Of a stretch of 64,000 bases of DNA, positions 11,690 to 20,855 are shown one piece after another. This DNA is from Azoarcus sp. CIB (GTDB taxonomy: Bacteria > Pseudomonadota > Gammaproteobacteria > Burkholderiales > Rhodocyclaceae), in the NCBI RefSeq assembly GCF_001190925.1, contig NZ_CP011072.1, positions 5,084,001 to 5,148,000 of the forward strand. Reading direction: 5' to 3'. The notes beneath the pieces are model-generated. The model was not told where the DNA came from and ran no database searches. It saw only the letters and a program-made list of their open reading frames with translations. A program made the position numbers and the translations under genes. Numbering within the stretch: position 1 is the stretch's first letter; the number at the start of each line of letters is the position of its first letter.

Positions 11690-12088
11690 GTGTCGCCGCA
11701 CATCGTCATCGCGCCCGACGAGGTCGAGCTGACCGCCATCCGCGCCCAGGGCGCGGGCGGCCAAAACGTCAACAAGGTGTCGAACGCGGTGCATCTGCGC
11801 TTCGACATCGGGGCTTCGTCGCTGCCCGAGGCGGTGCGCGCACGGCTCGCCGCGCTGGGCGACCGGCGCATCAGCCAGGACGGCGTGGTGATCATCAAGG
11901 CGCAGAAATTCCGCAGCCTGGAGAAGAACCGCGCCGAAGCCATGCGCCGGCTCGAAGAGCTCGTCAATCGGGCGGCCGAGGTGCCCAAGGCGCGCCGCCC
12001 GACGCGGCCGACGCGCGCGTCGGTGAAGAAACGCCTCGAAGGAAAGGCGCACCGCGCGCTGATCAAGGCCGGCCGACGAGGGGTTTAA
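11690..12088 (+). CDS. arfB: ArfB-type peptidyl-tRNA hydrolase (ribosome rescue)
   Basis: A 132-residue member of the class I release-factor family without codon-recognition domains. The catalytic GGQ sits in RAQGAGGQNVNKVSNAVHLR. The C-terminus is a basic tail (ASVKKRLEGKAHRALIKAGRR) that in ArfB/YaeJ enters the empty mRNA channel of stalled ribosomes. Translation starts with GTG immediately after the gpmI TGA (no gap), so it is probably coupled to gpmI. Confidence 0.93.
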   Translation: MSPHIVIAPDEVELTAIRAQGAGGQNVNKVSNAVHLRFDIGASSLPEAVRARLAALGDRRISQDGVVIIKAQKFRSLEKNRAEAMRRLEELVNRAAEVPKARRPTRPTRASVKKRLEGKAHRALIKAGRRGV

Positions 12089-12388
12089 GTTGTGGCGGGC
12101 CGGTCAACGACCGAGGGAGTCCGCGGAGCATCTCCACCTTGCGGCGTAAGCGGGAACCATAGGCGCAGACGACATTTTTGAAGCACGACGGGTCGCGCAG
12201 TCGGCGCAACACATCAAGAAGCACTTCCGCATATTATTATTCGCGCATACAAAAACATCCAAAAGACATTGATCAATGTCATAAAACCAGCAAAGACAAC
12301 GGAATGCCGCTCAGGAATTGAGTAACAATATGTTTCAACACCTGTTGTCCGGGCCGGACAGCGGGACGCTGAAACAGGAGGGTCGGTT
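12089..12388. other. A+T-rich promoter region before chemoreceptor gene
   Basis: A gene-free stretch of about 300 bp. The second half (12220-12330) is clearly A+T-richer than its surroundings and contains a perfect 16-bp palindrome at 12265-12280. It ends in a strong Shine-Dalgarno (AGGAGGG, 12376-12382) six bases before the GTG of the next gene. I cannot fix a promoter core. Confidence 0.5.
12265..12280. promoter_or_regulatory. perfect 16-bp palindrome upstream of chemoreceptor
   Basis: GACATTGATCAATGTC reads the same on both strands. It lies about 110 bp upstream of the GTG at 12389 in an A+T-rich patch, which is typical of a dimeric regulator site. The core TTGATCAA resembles an FNR/CRP half-site pair with no spacer, so it is not a standard FNR box. 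The regulator is unknown. Confidence 0.4.
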
Positions 12389-14017
12389 GTGATTCAATTC
12401 AAGGACATCCCCGTCGCACGGAAGATCGGGCTGGTGCTGGGTCTCACGATGCTGCTGGTTGCCGTCGGCGTCGCATTCATGATCTACGGCGAACGCGAGC
12501 GGATGTATCGCGACCGCCTCACGGCCATCCAGGCGCTGGTGGAACAGGCGGTCACCGTCATCAACGAGCAGGCGGCGCTGACCGACGCCGGCACCCTCAG
12601 CGAAGAACAGGCGCGCCAGATCGCCGCCACGACCATCGGCAAGATGCGTTACGGCGATGGCGACTACTTCTGGATCCAGGACAGCAACGCCCGGATGCTC
12701 GCGCATCCGATCAAGCCGGAGCTGAACGGCAAGGACCTGAGCGGCTTCAAGGACGCCGGCGGCCAGCACATCTTCGTGCGTTTTTCCGAGATCGGGCGGC
12801 AGGGTGGCGAACTCCACTACATGTGGCCCAAGCCGGGCTACACCGAGCCGCAACCCAAGATCTCGTACGTGAAGCGGGCCGCCCGCTGGGACTGGATCGT
12901 CGGCACGGGGGTGTATACGGACGACATCGAGACGGCGTTTCGTCGCGGACTCTTCAGGAATGCCGGACTTCTGGCCGGGATCTTCGCGCTCGCGCTCCTG
13001 CTCGCGACCGTGATCCTGCGGCGCTACGTCACCGGGCCGATCAGCCGGCTCGACGCAGTCATGGAGCAAGTCGCCCGCGACGGCGATCTGACGGTGAATT
13101 ACAGCTACGCGTCGAAGGACGAGATCGGCAGCATGTCGGCGGCCTTTCAGCGCTTGCTGGCGACGCTGCGCGATAGCCTCGGCGCGATCCAGCGCGACGC
13201 GCAGGCCGTCGCGGCAACCTCCGAACGTCTGGCGATTGCGGCGCAGCAGGTGCGCTCTAGCACCGAGCAACAGAGCGAGTCGGCGTCGTCGATGAGCGCC
13301 GCGGTCGAGCAGATGACCGTCAGCATCGCGCACGTGGCCGACAGCACGCATGGCGTGCGGGAGCTCGGCGAGCGCAACGTTGCGGAAGAGCACGACGGGG
13401 CGGTGCACACGGACCACCTGAGCGTCGAGCTCGGAAAGGTGCAAAGTGCCATCGAAGACGCAAACGGCACCCTCGACGAGTTCGTCGACGCGACCCAATT
13501 CATCGCCAGCCTCACCAAGCAAGTGCGTGAGATTGCCGACCAGACCAACCTGCTCGCGCTCAATGCCGCGATCGAAGCGGCGCGGGCGGGGGAGCAGGGC
13601 CGGGGTTTTGCGGTGGTTGCCGACGAAGTCCGGAAGCTCGCCGAGAAGTCGGGCCATACGGCCAACGAGATCAATGTACACACGCAGCGCATCGCCACGC
13701 AGGGCGAGGCCGTCGAGAGCGCCATGAGCACGAGCCGCGAACGACTGGATGCCGCAAGGACTCTGATGGGCAAGGTTGCGGCGGTGCTCAACCACGCGGA
13801 GGCTTCGGCGCTCGAGACGCGCACCGGACTCGCCGAGATCAGCAGCGCAATGTCCGAGCAGACCACGGTTACGTCGGACATCGCGAAGAACATCGAGTGC
13901 ATCGCGCAGATGGCCGAAGAGAACACCGCCGCAGCCGGGCAGACCGCGGAGGCCGCCGAAGAGCTGCGTCAGGTGTCCGGCCAGCTCAACACGACGGTCG
14001 AGAAGTTCCGGATCTGA
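12389..14017 (+). CDS. methyl-accepting chemotaxis protein with sCache_2 sensor
   Basis: A 542-residue chemoreceptor. A membrane segment at about 13-33 is followed by a periplasmic single-Cache domain ([18 protein letters not shown], then [13 protein letters not shown] and the closing [10 protein letters not shown]). A second membrane segment lies at about 188-210, then HAMP and the MCP signalling domain with the tip [20 protein letters not shown]. sCache_2 domains commonly bind small organic acids; the ligand here is not known. The start codon is GTG, fixed by the AGGAGGG six bases upstream. Its sensor differs from that of the receptor at 101-1708. Confidence 0.93.
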   Translation: MIQFKDIPVARKIGLVLGLTMLLVAVGVAFMIYGERERMYRDRLTAIQALVEQAVTVINEQAALTDAGTLSEEQARQIAATTIGKMRYGDGDYFWIQDSNARMLAHPIKPELNGKDLSGFKDAGGQHIFVRFSEIGRQGGELHYMWPKPGYTEPQPKISYVKRAARWDWIVGTGVYTDDIETAFRRGLFRNAGLLAGIFALALLLATVILRRYVTGPISRLDAVMEQVARDGDLTVNYSYASKDEIGSMSAAFQRLLATLRDSLGAIQRDAQAVAATSERLAIAAQQVRSSTEQQSESASSMSAAVEQMTVSIAHVADSTHGVRELGERNVAEEHDGAVHTDHLSVELGKVQSAIEDANGTLDEFVDATQFIASLTKQVREIADQTNLLALNAAIEAARAGEQGRGFAVVADEVRKLAEKSGHTANEINVHTQRIATQGEAVESAMSTSRERLDAARTLMGKVAAVLNHAEASALETRTGLAEISSAMSEQTTVTSDIAKNIECIAQMAEENTAAAGQTAEAAEELRQVSGQLNTTVEKFRI

Positions 14018-14210
14018 TCGACGGGAACGAACGGCGGCGCCCGTGAATTTCCGCGGGCGAGAACTTCCCGGGGTCGCCGTCTTGTCGTAGCTGGCGCGCG
14101 CGGACGCTGACCACGAGGTTCATGGATCGACGCCCCGAGCGTCCTAGCGCCCCTTCGGCACGCCGCAAGGGACGCCTGAGCTAACATGTCCGTTTTCGCC
14201 GGCCGCCGCC

Positions 14211-14810
14211 ATGAAGCCCGCACACCATCCGACCGTCTGTCGCATCTCCACCGCCCGCGCCATCCTGGGGGCCCTGCTCACGGTGACCCTGCTGGGCACG
14301 CAGGCTCCGTCCGCGCAAGCGGACGCACCACAGCCCGCCCTCGCGACCATCGCCGCGCTGGATGTACCGCGCTACATGGGCACGTGGTATGAAATCGCCA
14401 AGTACCCGAATCGCTTCCAGCGCCACTGCGCGGGCTTCACCCATGCCGAATACGGGTTGCAGGAGGACGGACGGGTCCGGGTGGTCAACCGCTGCCGCAA
14501 TGCCGAAGGCCACGTCGACGAGGCGATCGGTACGGCCCGCCAGATCGGCGCGGCCGACTCGCCGCGACTGGAAGTCCGCTTCGCGCCGGCGTGGCTGTCC
14601 TTCCTGCCCTGGGTCTGGGGTGACTACTGGGTGATCGACCTCGACGCGAACTACCGACTCGTGGCGGTAAGCGAGCCGGGGCGCGAGTATCTGTGGATCC
14701 TGTCGCGCACGCCAACCGTCGAACCGCAAGCCCTGGAGGCGCTGCGCAGCCGCCTTGCGGCGCAGGGCTTCGACCTGTCGCGGCTGGAGATGACGCGTCA
14801 GCAGGACTGA
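14211..14810 (+). CDS. blc: lipocalin (Blc-like) outer-membrane/periplasmic protein
   Basis: A 199-residue lipocalin. An N-terminal signal peptide (hydrophobic AILGALLTVTLLGTQAPS, cleavage near AQADA) sends it across the inner membrane. No lipobox Cys is seen at the cleavage region, unlike E. coli Blc. The lipocalin signature GTWYEIAKYPNRFQ is present, followed by the YWVIDLDANYRLVAVSEP strand pair and LWILSRTP. The family binds fatty acids or lysophospholipids during membrane maintenance. No operon partner is evident. Confidence 0.88.
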   Translation: MKPAHHPTVCRISTARAILGALLTVTLLGTQAPSAQADAPQPALATIAALDVPRYMGTWYEIAKYPNRFQRHCAGFTHAEYGLQEDGRVRVVNRCRNAEGHVDEAIGTARQIGAADSPRLEVRFAPAWLSFLPWVWGDYWVIDLDANYRLVAVSEPGREYLWILSRTPTVEPQALEALRSRLAAQGFDLSRLEMTRQQD

Positions 14811-14913
14811 CCGCCGGGCGAAAACCTTACGACACCGTCACGCGCCGACAGTACGTTGGTGTCCAGGACGATCATCAGCCCAGGTCCAGCGGATCACGAA
14901 TCGGTTCGCGGAG

Positions 14914-14940
14914 CGTGCTTCGACAGGCTCGGCCGGAACG
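14914..14940. repeat. TTCGACAGGCTC-type intergenic repeat
   Basis: TTCGACAGGCTCGGCCGGAA resembles a dispersed intergenic element seen in many proteobacteria. A second copy (TTCGACAGGTTCAGCCCGAA) lies at about 25158-25183 in this window. No function is assigned. Confidence 0.4.
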
Positions 14941-14975
14941 GTATATAGTTGCATAACCAATCATTGGATATCTCA

Positions 14976-15647
14976 ATGACCACTCCGTACCTCTCGCCCA
15001 CCGCGCTGATCGACAGCGACCACCCCGACGTCCTCGCCTTCGTGCGTTCGCAATGCCGCGGCAACGACGTGCGCGAGCGCGCGGTGTCGCTGTACTACGC
15101 CGTACGCGACGGCTTCCGCTACGACCCCTATCGCATCGACCTGTCGGAAACCGGGATGAAGGCGAGCAGCGTCATCGCCACGGGCTCCGGCTGGTGCGTG
15201 CCGAAGGCCACGCTGCTGGCTGCCGTGTGCCGCGCGGCGGGCATTCCCGCGCGCCTGGGTTACGCGGACGTGCGCAACCACCTCAGCACCGAACGCATGC
15301 GCCAGACCATCGGGTCGGATCTGTACCGGTGGCACGGCTACACGGAGATCCTCATCGACGAGGCGTGGTGCAAGGCCACGCCGGCGTTCAATCTCGCGCT
15401 GTGCGAGCGCTTCGGATTGCTGCCGCTGGAATTCGACGGCCGCAGCGACTCGATCTATCACGCCTTCGACCGCAGCGGCAACAAGCACATGGAGTACGTG
15501 CACCAGCGCGGCCATTTCCCCGACGTGCCGCTGTCGCTGATGGCCGCAGATTTCCGCACGCATTATCCGCTGTGGCTGGAGCAGGCCGAGCAGCTGCGGG
15601 CGGCGGATTTCCTCGCGGACGTAGAAAGGGAAAACCAGCCCGCGTAG
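14976..15647 (+). CDS. transglutaminase-like cysteine protease family protein
   Basis: A 223-residue protein with a transglutaminase-like fold. The catalytic triad can be followed as the Cys in GSGWCVPKATLLAAVCRAAG, the His in RWHGYTEILID and the Asp/Asn region of WCKATPAFNLALCERFG. No signal peptide is seen, so a cytoplasmic amidase, peptidase or related role is likely. The start is placed at 14976 (MTTPYLSP); a longer frame from 14949 has no better ribosome site. The substrate is unknown and no operon partner is obvious. Confidence 0.82.
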   Translation: MTTPYLSPTALIDSDHPDVLAFVRSQCRGNDVRERAVSLYYAVRDGFRYDPYRIDLSETGMKASSVIATGSGWCVPKATLLAAVCRAAGIPARLGYADVRNHLSTERMRQTIGSDLYRWHGYTEILIDEAWCKATPAFNLALCERFGLLPLEFDGRSDSIYHAFDRSGNKHMEYVHQRGHFPDVPLSLMAADFRTHYPLWLEQAEQLRAADFLADVERENQPA

Positions 15648-15761
15648 GCGCGACCGCGCGGCGGGCAATCTCCGCCGCGCAGCCATCCGTGTGACGCGGT
15701 CGAGGTCACAAGCTCCGCGCGCCGCGCTATGCTTCCGGCGTAGCCACTGCCGGAGCTGCGC

Positions 15762-16508
15762 ATGCCGGAGCAGTCCGCCCCTCCCCCGCTCGTTGCGTCC
15801 TCTCCGCGCCCCATCTTCGAAGCGCGCGGCCTCACCAAGATCTACCAGATGGGCGAGGTGCGCGTGGAAGCCTTGCGCGGGGTCGATCTCGACCTCGTCG
15901 CGGGCGAGCTCGTCGTGCTGCTGGGGCCGTCGGGGAGTGGCAAATCGACGCTGCTCAACATCCTCGGCGGGCTGGACACGCCGACCAGTGGCACCGTGCG
16001 CTATGCGGATCACGACCTGACCGTGGATGACGACGCGGCGATGACGCAATACCGGCGCGAGCATGTCGGCTTCGTGTTCCAGTTCTACAACCTGATCCCC
16101 AGCCTGACGGCGCGCGAGAACGTCGCATTGGTGACGGAGATCGCGCCCAATCCGATGACGCCCGAAGAGGCGCTCGCGCTGGTGGGGCTTGCGCAGCGCA
16201 TGGACCACTTCCCGAGCCAGATGTCGGGCGGCGAGCAGCAGCGCGTGGCGATCGCACGCGCGGTAGCGAAACGGCCGCAGGTGCTGCTGTGCGACGAGCC
16301 GACCGGGGCGCTGGATGCGCAGACCGGGGTGATGGTGCTGGAGGTGATCGCGCGCGTGAATCGCGAGCTGGGCACGACGACGGTGGTGATCACGCACAAC
16401 GCGGTGATCGCGGCGATGGCGGACCGCGTCGTGCACTTCGGCGACGGCCACGTCGTGCGCATCGAGCGCAACGCGAGTCGCAAGGCCGCGTCCGAGCTGA
16501 GCTGGTAG
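15762..16508 (+). CDS. ABC transporter ATPase (LolD/MacB-type)
   Basis: A 248-residue ATPase. Walker A is GPSGSGKST, the ABC signature is [13 protein letters not shown], Walker B is [12 protein letters not shown] and the switch His is in VITHNAV. The [15 protein letters not shown] region is typical of the LolD/MacB/FtsE branch, which works with FtsX-like permeases. A GGAG lies 6-10 bases before the ATG. The permease starts 2 bp after this stop, so the two are co-translated. With the adaptor downstream it forms a tripartite export or mechanotransmission system. Confidence 0.93.
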   Translation: MPEQSAPPPLVASSPRPIFEARGLTKIYQMGEVRVEALRGVDLDLVAGELVVLLGPSGSGKSTLLNILGGLDTPTSGTVRYADHDLTVDDDAAMTQYRREHVGFVFQFYNLIPSLTARENVALVTEIAPNPMTPEEALALVGLAQRMDHFPSQMSGGEQQRVAIARAVAKRPQVLLCDEPTGALDAQTGVMVLEVIARVNRELGTTTVVITHNAVIAAMADRVVHFGDGHVVRIERNASRKAASELSW

Positions 16509-16510
16509 CG

Positions 16511-18874
16511 ATGCGCGCGATCGACCGCAAGCTGTGGCGCGACCTGTGGCACATGCGCGGTCAGGCGGTGGCGATTGCGCTGGTGGTGATGTGCGGGGTG
16601 GGCACCTACGTGATGTTCCTGTCCACGCTCGGGGCGCTGCGCGCGACGCAGGAGGACTATTACCGCGAGTACCGCTTCGCGGAGGTGTTCGCGACACTGA
16701 AGCGCGCGCCGGAATCGCTGCGCGCGCGCCTGGCGGCGATTCCCGGCGTCGAGCGCGCGGAGACGCGCGTGGTCGAGCCGGTGCGGCTCGACATGCCGGA
16801 CTTCCCCGAGCCGGTGAGCGCACGCATGGTGTCGCTCGCGGACGATGCGCCGCACGGCCTCAACGGCCTGCACCTGCGCGCGGGGCGGCTGCCGCTGCCG
16901 GGGCGGGCCGACGAGGTGGTCGTGAGCACGCCGTTCGCGAAGGCGCACGCGCTGCACCCGGGCAGCCGCTTCCACGCGATCCTCAACGGACGGCAGCAGG
17001 CGCTGACGGTGGTCGGCACGGCGCTGTCGCCGGAGTTCGTGCAACAGCTGCGGCCCGGCTCGGCCTTTCCCGACCCGAAGCGCTACGGCGTGATGTGGAT
17101 GGGGCGCGAGGCGCTCGGGCAGGCCTACGACCTCGACGGCGCGTTCAACGACCTGGCGCTGAGCCTGCGGCCCGGTGCCGACGCCGCGGACGTGATCGAC
17201 CGCGTCGATGCGCTGATCACGCCCTTCGGCGGGCTGGGGGCCTACGCGCGTAAGGACCAGCTCTCGCACCGCTTCCTGAACCAGGAGCTGGATCAGCTCG
17301 GCACGCTGGCGACGCTGTTCCCGACGATGTTCATGGGTGTGGCGGCCTTCCTGCTGAACGTCGTGATCAGCCGGCTGGTGACGATGCAGCGCGAGCAGAT
17401 CGCGACGCTCAAGGCCTTCGGCTACGGCAACGGCGCGGTGACGGCGCACTACCTGAAGCTCGTCGCGGTGATCGCGGGCAGCGGCATCCTCGGCGGCACC
17501 GCGCTGGGCGCGTGGCTGGGGCACGCGCTGTCGGGGATCTACATGGAGTTCTACTACTTCCCGTGGCTGCGCTTCAGCCTGCAGCCGATGACCGTCGTCG
17601 AGGCCGCGGGCGCGAGCCTCGCCGCGGCGGGCGCGGGGACGATCGTCGCGGTGTGGCGCGCGGCGAGCCTGAAGCCGGCGCAGGCGATGCGCCCCGAACC
17701 GCCGCCGCGCTACCGCGAGACGCTGGTCGAGAAGCTGGGGCTGAAGCGATGGCTGTCGCAGCCCACGCGGATGATCCTGCGCCACATCTGGCGCAAGCCG
17801 CTGAAGTCGGCGCTGACGGTGCTGGGCATCGCGCTCGCGTGCGGAATCATCCTCACCGGCCTGTTCCAGCGCGACACCGTCGGCTACATGATGAACGTGC
17901 ATTACGGCATGGCACAGCGCGAGGACCTGTCGGTCGCGTTCACGGAGCCCACGGCCTACCGCGCGCGCTTCGACCTCTTCGGCCTGCCCGGAATCGAGCA
18001 CGTCGAGGCGTTCCGCGCGGTGCCGGTGCGGCTGCGTCACGGCCATCTCGAATATCGCACCAGCATCCGCGGGATCGAACCGGACGGCGACCTGCAGCGC
18101 CTGCTCGACACGGCGCTGCGGCCGGTCGCGCTGCCCTCCGAGGGCATCCTGCTCACGGACCATCTCGGCAAGATGCTGGACGTGCGCACGGGCGACCGCA
18201 TCGTCGTCGAGGTGCTGGAAGGCAACCGGCCGCTACGCGAGACGATCGTCGCCGGGCTGGTGAAGGAATACCTCGGCGTGTCGGCCTACATGGATCTGGC
18301 GGCGCTGAACCGCTTCATGCACGAGGGGCCGACGATCTCGGGCGCGTGGCTCGCCGTCGATCACGCGCATCTGCAGGGGCTGTACGCGCGCCTGAAGTCG
18401 CTGCCGCGCGTCGCCGGCGTGGCCGAGCGCGTGCAGGAGATCCGCAACTTCAACCGCCTGATGGACGAGACGATGCTGTTCTTCACCTACGTGTCGACGG
18501 TGTTCGCGGTGATCATCGCCTTCGGCGTCATCTACAACAGCGCGCGCATCGCGCTGACCGAGCGCGGGCGGGAGCTTGCGAGCCTGAGAGTGCTGGGTTT
18601 CACGCGCGGCGAGATCGGCTACATCCTGCTCGGCGAGTTGGGCATCCTGACGCTGGTCGCGATCCCGCTCGGGCTGTGGCTGGGCGAGGGGATGTGCTAC
18701 TACATCGCGCACACGATGCAGACGGATCTCTTCCGCGTGCCGGTCGTGCTGGTGCCGCAGACCTACGCCTTCGCGGTCGCGGTCGTGCTGATTTCGGCGG
18801 TGCTGTCGGGCCTGGCGGTGCGCCGCCGCCTCGACCGGCTCGACCTCATCGCGGTATTGAAGACAGCGGAGTGA
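16511..18874 (+). CDS. FtsX-like ABC transporter permease, duplicated
   Basis: A 787-residue inner-membrane permease with two FtsX/MacB-type repeats. Membrane segments are visible near the N-terminus (AVAIALVVMCGVGTYVMF), in the middle (FMGVAAFLLNVVISRLV; VIAGSGILGGTALGAWLG; ALTVLGIALACGIILTGLF) and at the C-terminus (VFAVIIAFGVIYNSARIAL; ILTLVAIPLGLWLGEG; TYAFAVAVVLISAVLSGL). Large periplasmic domains lie after the first segment of each half. The ATG at 16511 was chosen because it lies 2 bp after the ATPase stop and precedes the first hydrophobic segment. The family works in lipoprotein, peptide or drug export; the substrate is unknown. Confidence 0.9.
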   Translation: MRAIDRKLWRDLWHMRGQAVAIALVVMCGVGTYVMFLSTLGALRATQEDYYREYRFAEVFATLKRAPESLRARLAAIPGVERAETRVVEPVRLDMPDFPEPVSARMVSLADDAPHGLNGLHLRAGRLPLPGRADEVVVSTPFAKAHALHPGSRFHAILNGRQQALTVVGTALSPEFVQQLRPGSAFPDPKRYGVMWMGREALGQAYDLDGAFNDLALSLRPGADAADVIDRVDALITPFGGLGAYARKDQLSHRFLNQELDQLGTLATLFPTMFMGVAAFLLNVVISRLVTMQREQIATLKAFGYGNGAVTAHYLKLVAVIAGSGILGGTALGAWLGHALSGIYMEFYYFPWLRFSLQPMTVVEAAGASLAAAGAGTIVAVWRAASLKPAQAMRPEPPPRYRETLVEKLGLKRWLSQPTRMILRHIWRKPLKSALTVLGIALACGIILTGLFQRDTVGYMMNVHYGMAQREDLSVAFTEPTAYRARFDLFGLPGIEHVEAFRAVPVRLRHGHLEYRTSIRGIEPDGDLQRLLDTALRPVALPSEGILLTDHLGKMLDVRTGDRIVVEVLEGNRPLRETIVAGLVKEYLGVSAYMDLAALNRFMHEGPTISGAWLAVDHAHLQGLYARLKSLPRVAGVAERVQEIRNFNRLMDETMLFFTYVSTVFAVIIAFGVIYNSARIALTERGRELASLRVLGFTRGEIGYILLGELGILTLVAIPLGLWLGEGMCYYIAHTMQTDLFRVPVVLVPQTYAFAVAVVLISAVLSGLAVRRRLDRLDLIAVLKTAE

Positions 18875-18878
18875 TGAC

Positions 18879-20075
18879 ATGAAAACCAAGGTGAAATGGC
18901 GCCGCCAGATCGTGTTCATGCTGATCGTCGCGGCGATCGCGTGGGGCCTGTACGCAGGCTTCCGGCCGCAGCCGGTGGTGGTCGAATTCGGCGAGGCGGT
19001 GCGCGCGCCGCTGCGCGTGGCGGTCGAGCAGGAGGGGCGCACGCGCGTCGGCGACCGCTACGTCGTGACCGCGCCGGTGGACGGCTACGCGCGGCGCATC
19101 GAACTGGATGTCGGCGACGCGATCGAGGCCGGCGCCCCGCTCGTCGCGCTGGAGGCGTCGCGTTCGGCGGTGCTGGATGCGCGCCGGAGCGCGGAGGCCG
19201 AGGCGCGCGTCGCGGCAGCGCAGGCGAACCTCTCGGCGGTCGAGCAGCGCGTGAAGGCGGCCGAGGCCGGCGCGGCGCTCGCCGGCAAGGAACTCGTGCG
19301 CATGCGCAGGCTGCGCGCGGCCGGCCACGTGACGGGCGAGGCCGAGGACCGCGCGCTGGCCGAGGACGAGCGGGCGGGCTCGGATCTGCGCTCGGCCCGC
19401 TTCACGGTCGCCACCGCACGCCACGAACTGGAGGCCGCGCGCACCGCGCTCGGGTATGCCGCGGCCGGCGGCAAGAGCGAGCCGGTGCTCGTGCGCGCGC
19501 CGGTCGCGGGCCAGGTGCTGAAGATCCCCCGCAAGAGCGAGGGCGCGGTCGAGGCCGGCCAGCCGCTCGTCGAGATCGGCGACCCGCGCGTACTGGAGGT
19601 CGAGGTGGATGTGCTCTCCGCCGACGCGGTGCGCATCCGCCCCGGCACGCGCGTGCTGTTCGAGCGCTGGGGCGGCGACGGCGCGCTCGAAGGCAAGGTG
19701 CGCGTGGTCGAGCCGGCGGGGTTCACGAAGGTATCGGCGCTGGGCGTCGAGGAACAGCGCGTGTGGGTGATCGCCGACTTCACGTCACCCGCCGGGCAGT
19801 GGCAACGCCTCGGCGACGGCTACCGCGTGGAGGCGAGCTTCATGCTGTGGGAGGGCGAGGACGTGCTGCAGGTGCCCGCGAGCGCGCTGTTCCGCGACGG
19901 CGACGGCTGGGCGGTGTTCGCCGTCGAGGACGGCCGCGCCGTGCGCCGCCGCGTCGACACCGGCCAGCGCAACGGCCTCGCCGCGCAGGTGATCGGCGGG
20001 CTGAAGGAAGGGGACCGGGTGATCGTGCATCCGGACGACCGGCTGAGCGATGGGGTGAAGGTGAGCGGGCGGTGA
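18879..20075 (+). CDS. HlyD/MacA-type periplasmic adaptor protein
   Basis: A 398-residue membrane-fusion protein. An N-terminal anchor (IVFMLIVAAIAWGLYAGF) is followed by a split lipoyl domain (YVVTAPVDGYARRIELDVGD, and later VLVRAPVAGQVLKI). A long Ala/Glu/Arg-rich coiled-coil hairpin at about residues 95-185 lies between the two halves. Beta-barrel and membrane-proximal domains follow. It lies 4 bp after the permease and should bridge it to an outer-membrane channel, but no TolC-like gene is in the window. Confidence 0.9.
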   Translation: MKTKVKWRRQIVFMLIVAAIAWGLYAGFRPQPVVVEFGEAVRAPLRVAVEQEGRTRVGDRYVVTAPVDGYARRIELDVGDAIEAGAPLVALEASRSAVLDARRSAEAEARVAAAQANLSAVEQRVKAAEAGAALAGKELVRMRRLRAAGHVTGEAEDRALAEDERAGSDLRSARFTVATARHELEAARTALGYAAAGGKSEPVLVRAPVAGQVLKIPRKSEGAVEAGQPLVEIGDPRVLEVEVDVLSADAVRIRPGTRVLFERWGGDGALEGKVRVVEPAGFTKVSALGVEEQRVWVIADFTSPAGQWQRLGDGYRVEASFMLWEGEDVLQVPASALFRDGDGWAVFAVEDGRAVRRRVDTGQRNGLAAQVIGGLKEGDRVIVHPDDRLSDGVKVSGR

Positions 20076-20097
20076 TAGCGCGTCCGAATGCTACAAA

Positions 20098-20137
20098 CGT
20101 AGCGCGGAAAAGCCAAAGGCGCCTTCCGCCGCATGCG
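20098..20137. repeat. REP family A, left copy flanking RAYT
   Basis: An imperfect inverted repeat (GCGGAAAAGCC, then GGCGCCTTCCGCC) immediately beyond the 3' end of the RAYT gene. An inverted partner lies at 20706-20745 on the other side. The same core recurs at 49219-49321, 51019-51117 and 59129-59233. Confidence 0.75.
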
Positions 20138-20145
20138 ATGGCGAC

Positions 20146-20682
20146 TCAGCCACCCCGCTCGCCAGCCACGACGTCGACGGCTCCCTGTCCGGCCCAATCA
20201 ATCGCATAAACACGACGCGCTACGCAGCGGTGAAACGACGAATACGGCCAGTCCCGCACACACGTCACCAGTCCATGCTTCACGGGATTGATATGCACGT
20301 AATCCATATGCGCCCCATAGTCACCATCGTCGCGGATCGTGTGCTCCCAGAATCGCCGTTGCCAGATACCCCGCTCGCCTCTTGCCACACGCACCGGGGA
20401 CAAGCGTTCCGTTTTCGGAAGAGCCTTTGCGAATGCAATCTTGATGGCCTTCCAGCGTGCGGAGTAATCGTTGTCCCCGGGCGGCAAAGTCCAGATAGCA
20501 TGCATGTGATCCGGCACCACGACCCATGCGTCGATGTGAAAGGGGCGGGCGCAGCGCACTTTTCGGACGGCTTCTCGTAGGACGTCGATATGCGCGACCA
20601 GAAGTCCGCTATTGCGCTCGAGGAGATTGACGGTAAAGAAGTAGGTCCCGCCAGGGACCCGGTTGCGACGATAGTCCGGCAT
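20146..20682 (-). CDS. REP-associated tyrosine transposase (RAYT)
   Basis: A 178-residue Y1/HUH transposase of the IS200/IS605-like RAYT group. The metal-binding HUH motif is HMHAIW at about residues 59-64. The region around YVHINPVKHGLV carries the catalytic Tyr expected in RAYTs. The N-terminus YRRNRVPGGTYFFTVNL is characteristic of the family. RAYTs cut and rejoin single-stranded REP DNA and are thought to spread REP elements. The gene is bracketed by inverted REP copies and related REPs occur elsewhere in the window, consistent with a cognate pair. It is intact. Confidence 0.9.
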   Translation of the reverse strand: MPDYRRNRVPGGTYFFTVNLLERNSGLLVAHIDVLREAVRKVRCARPFHIDAWVVVPDHMHAIWTLPPGDNDYSARWKAIKIAFAKALPKTERLSPVRVARGERGIWQRRFWEHTIRDDGDYGAHMDYVHINPVKHGLVTCVRDWPYSSFHRCVARRVYAIDWAGQGAVDVVAGERGG

Positions 20683-20705
20683 TCCGTCATTATGCAGATG
20701 GATTC

Positions 20706-20745
20706 ATTCGGCGGAAGGCGCTGCGCTTTTCCGCCCTACGTTTTG
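20706..20745. repeat. REP family A, right copy flanking RAYT
   Basis: CGGCGGAAGGCGCTGCGCTT runs into TTCCGCCCTACG. It is in the opposite orientation to the copy at 20098-20137, and the two bracket the RAYT gene. Confidence 0.75.
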
Positions 20746-20855
20746 TGCGCGTGTTGAAATGCCCTCTACGCCGCTACAACGCGCGTCACGGACAATTTTT
20801 GTAACGGCCGGAGCGGCCGTCTATACCACGCTAAAAGATCCGGGGGGCAGTCACC

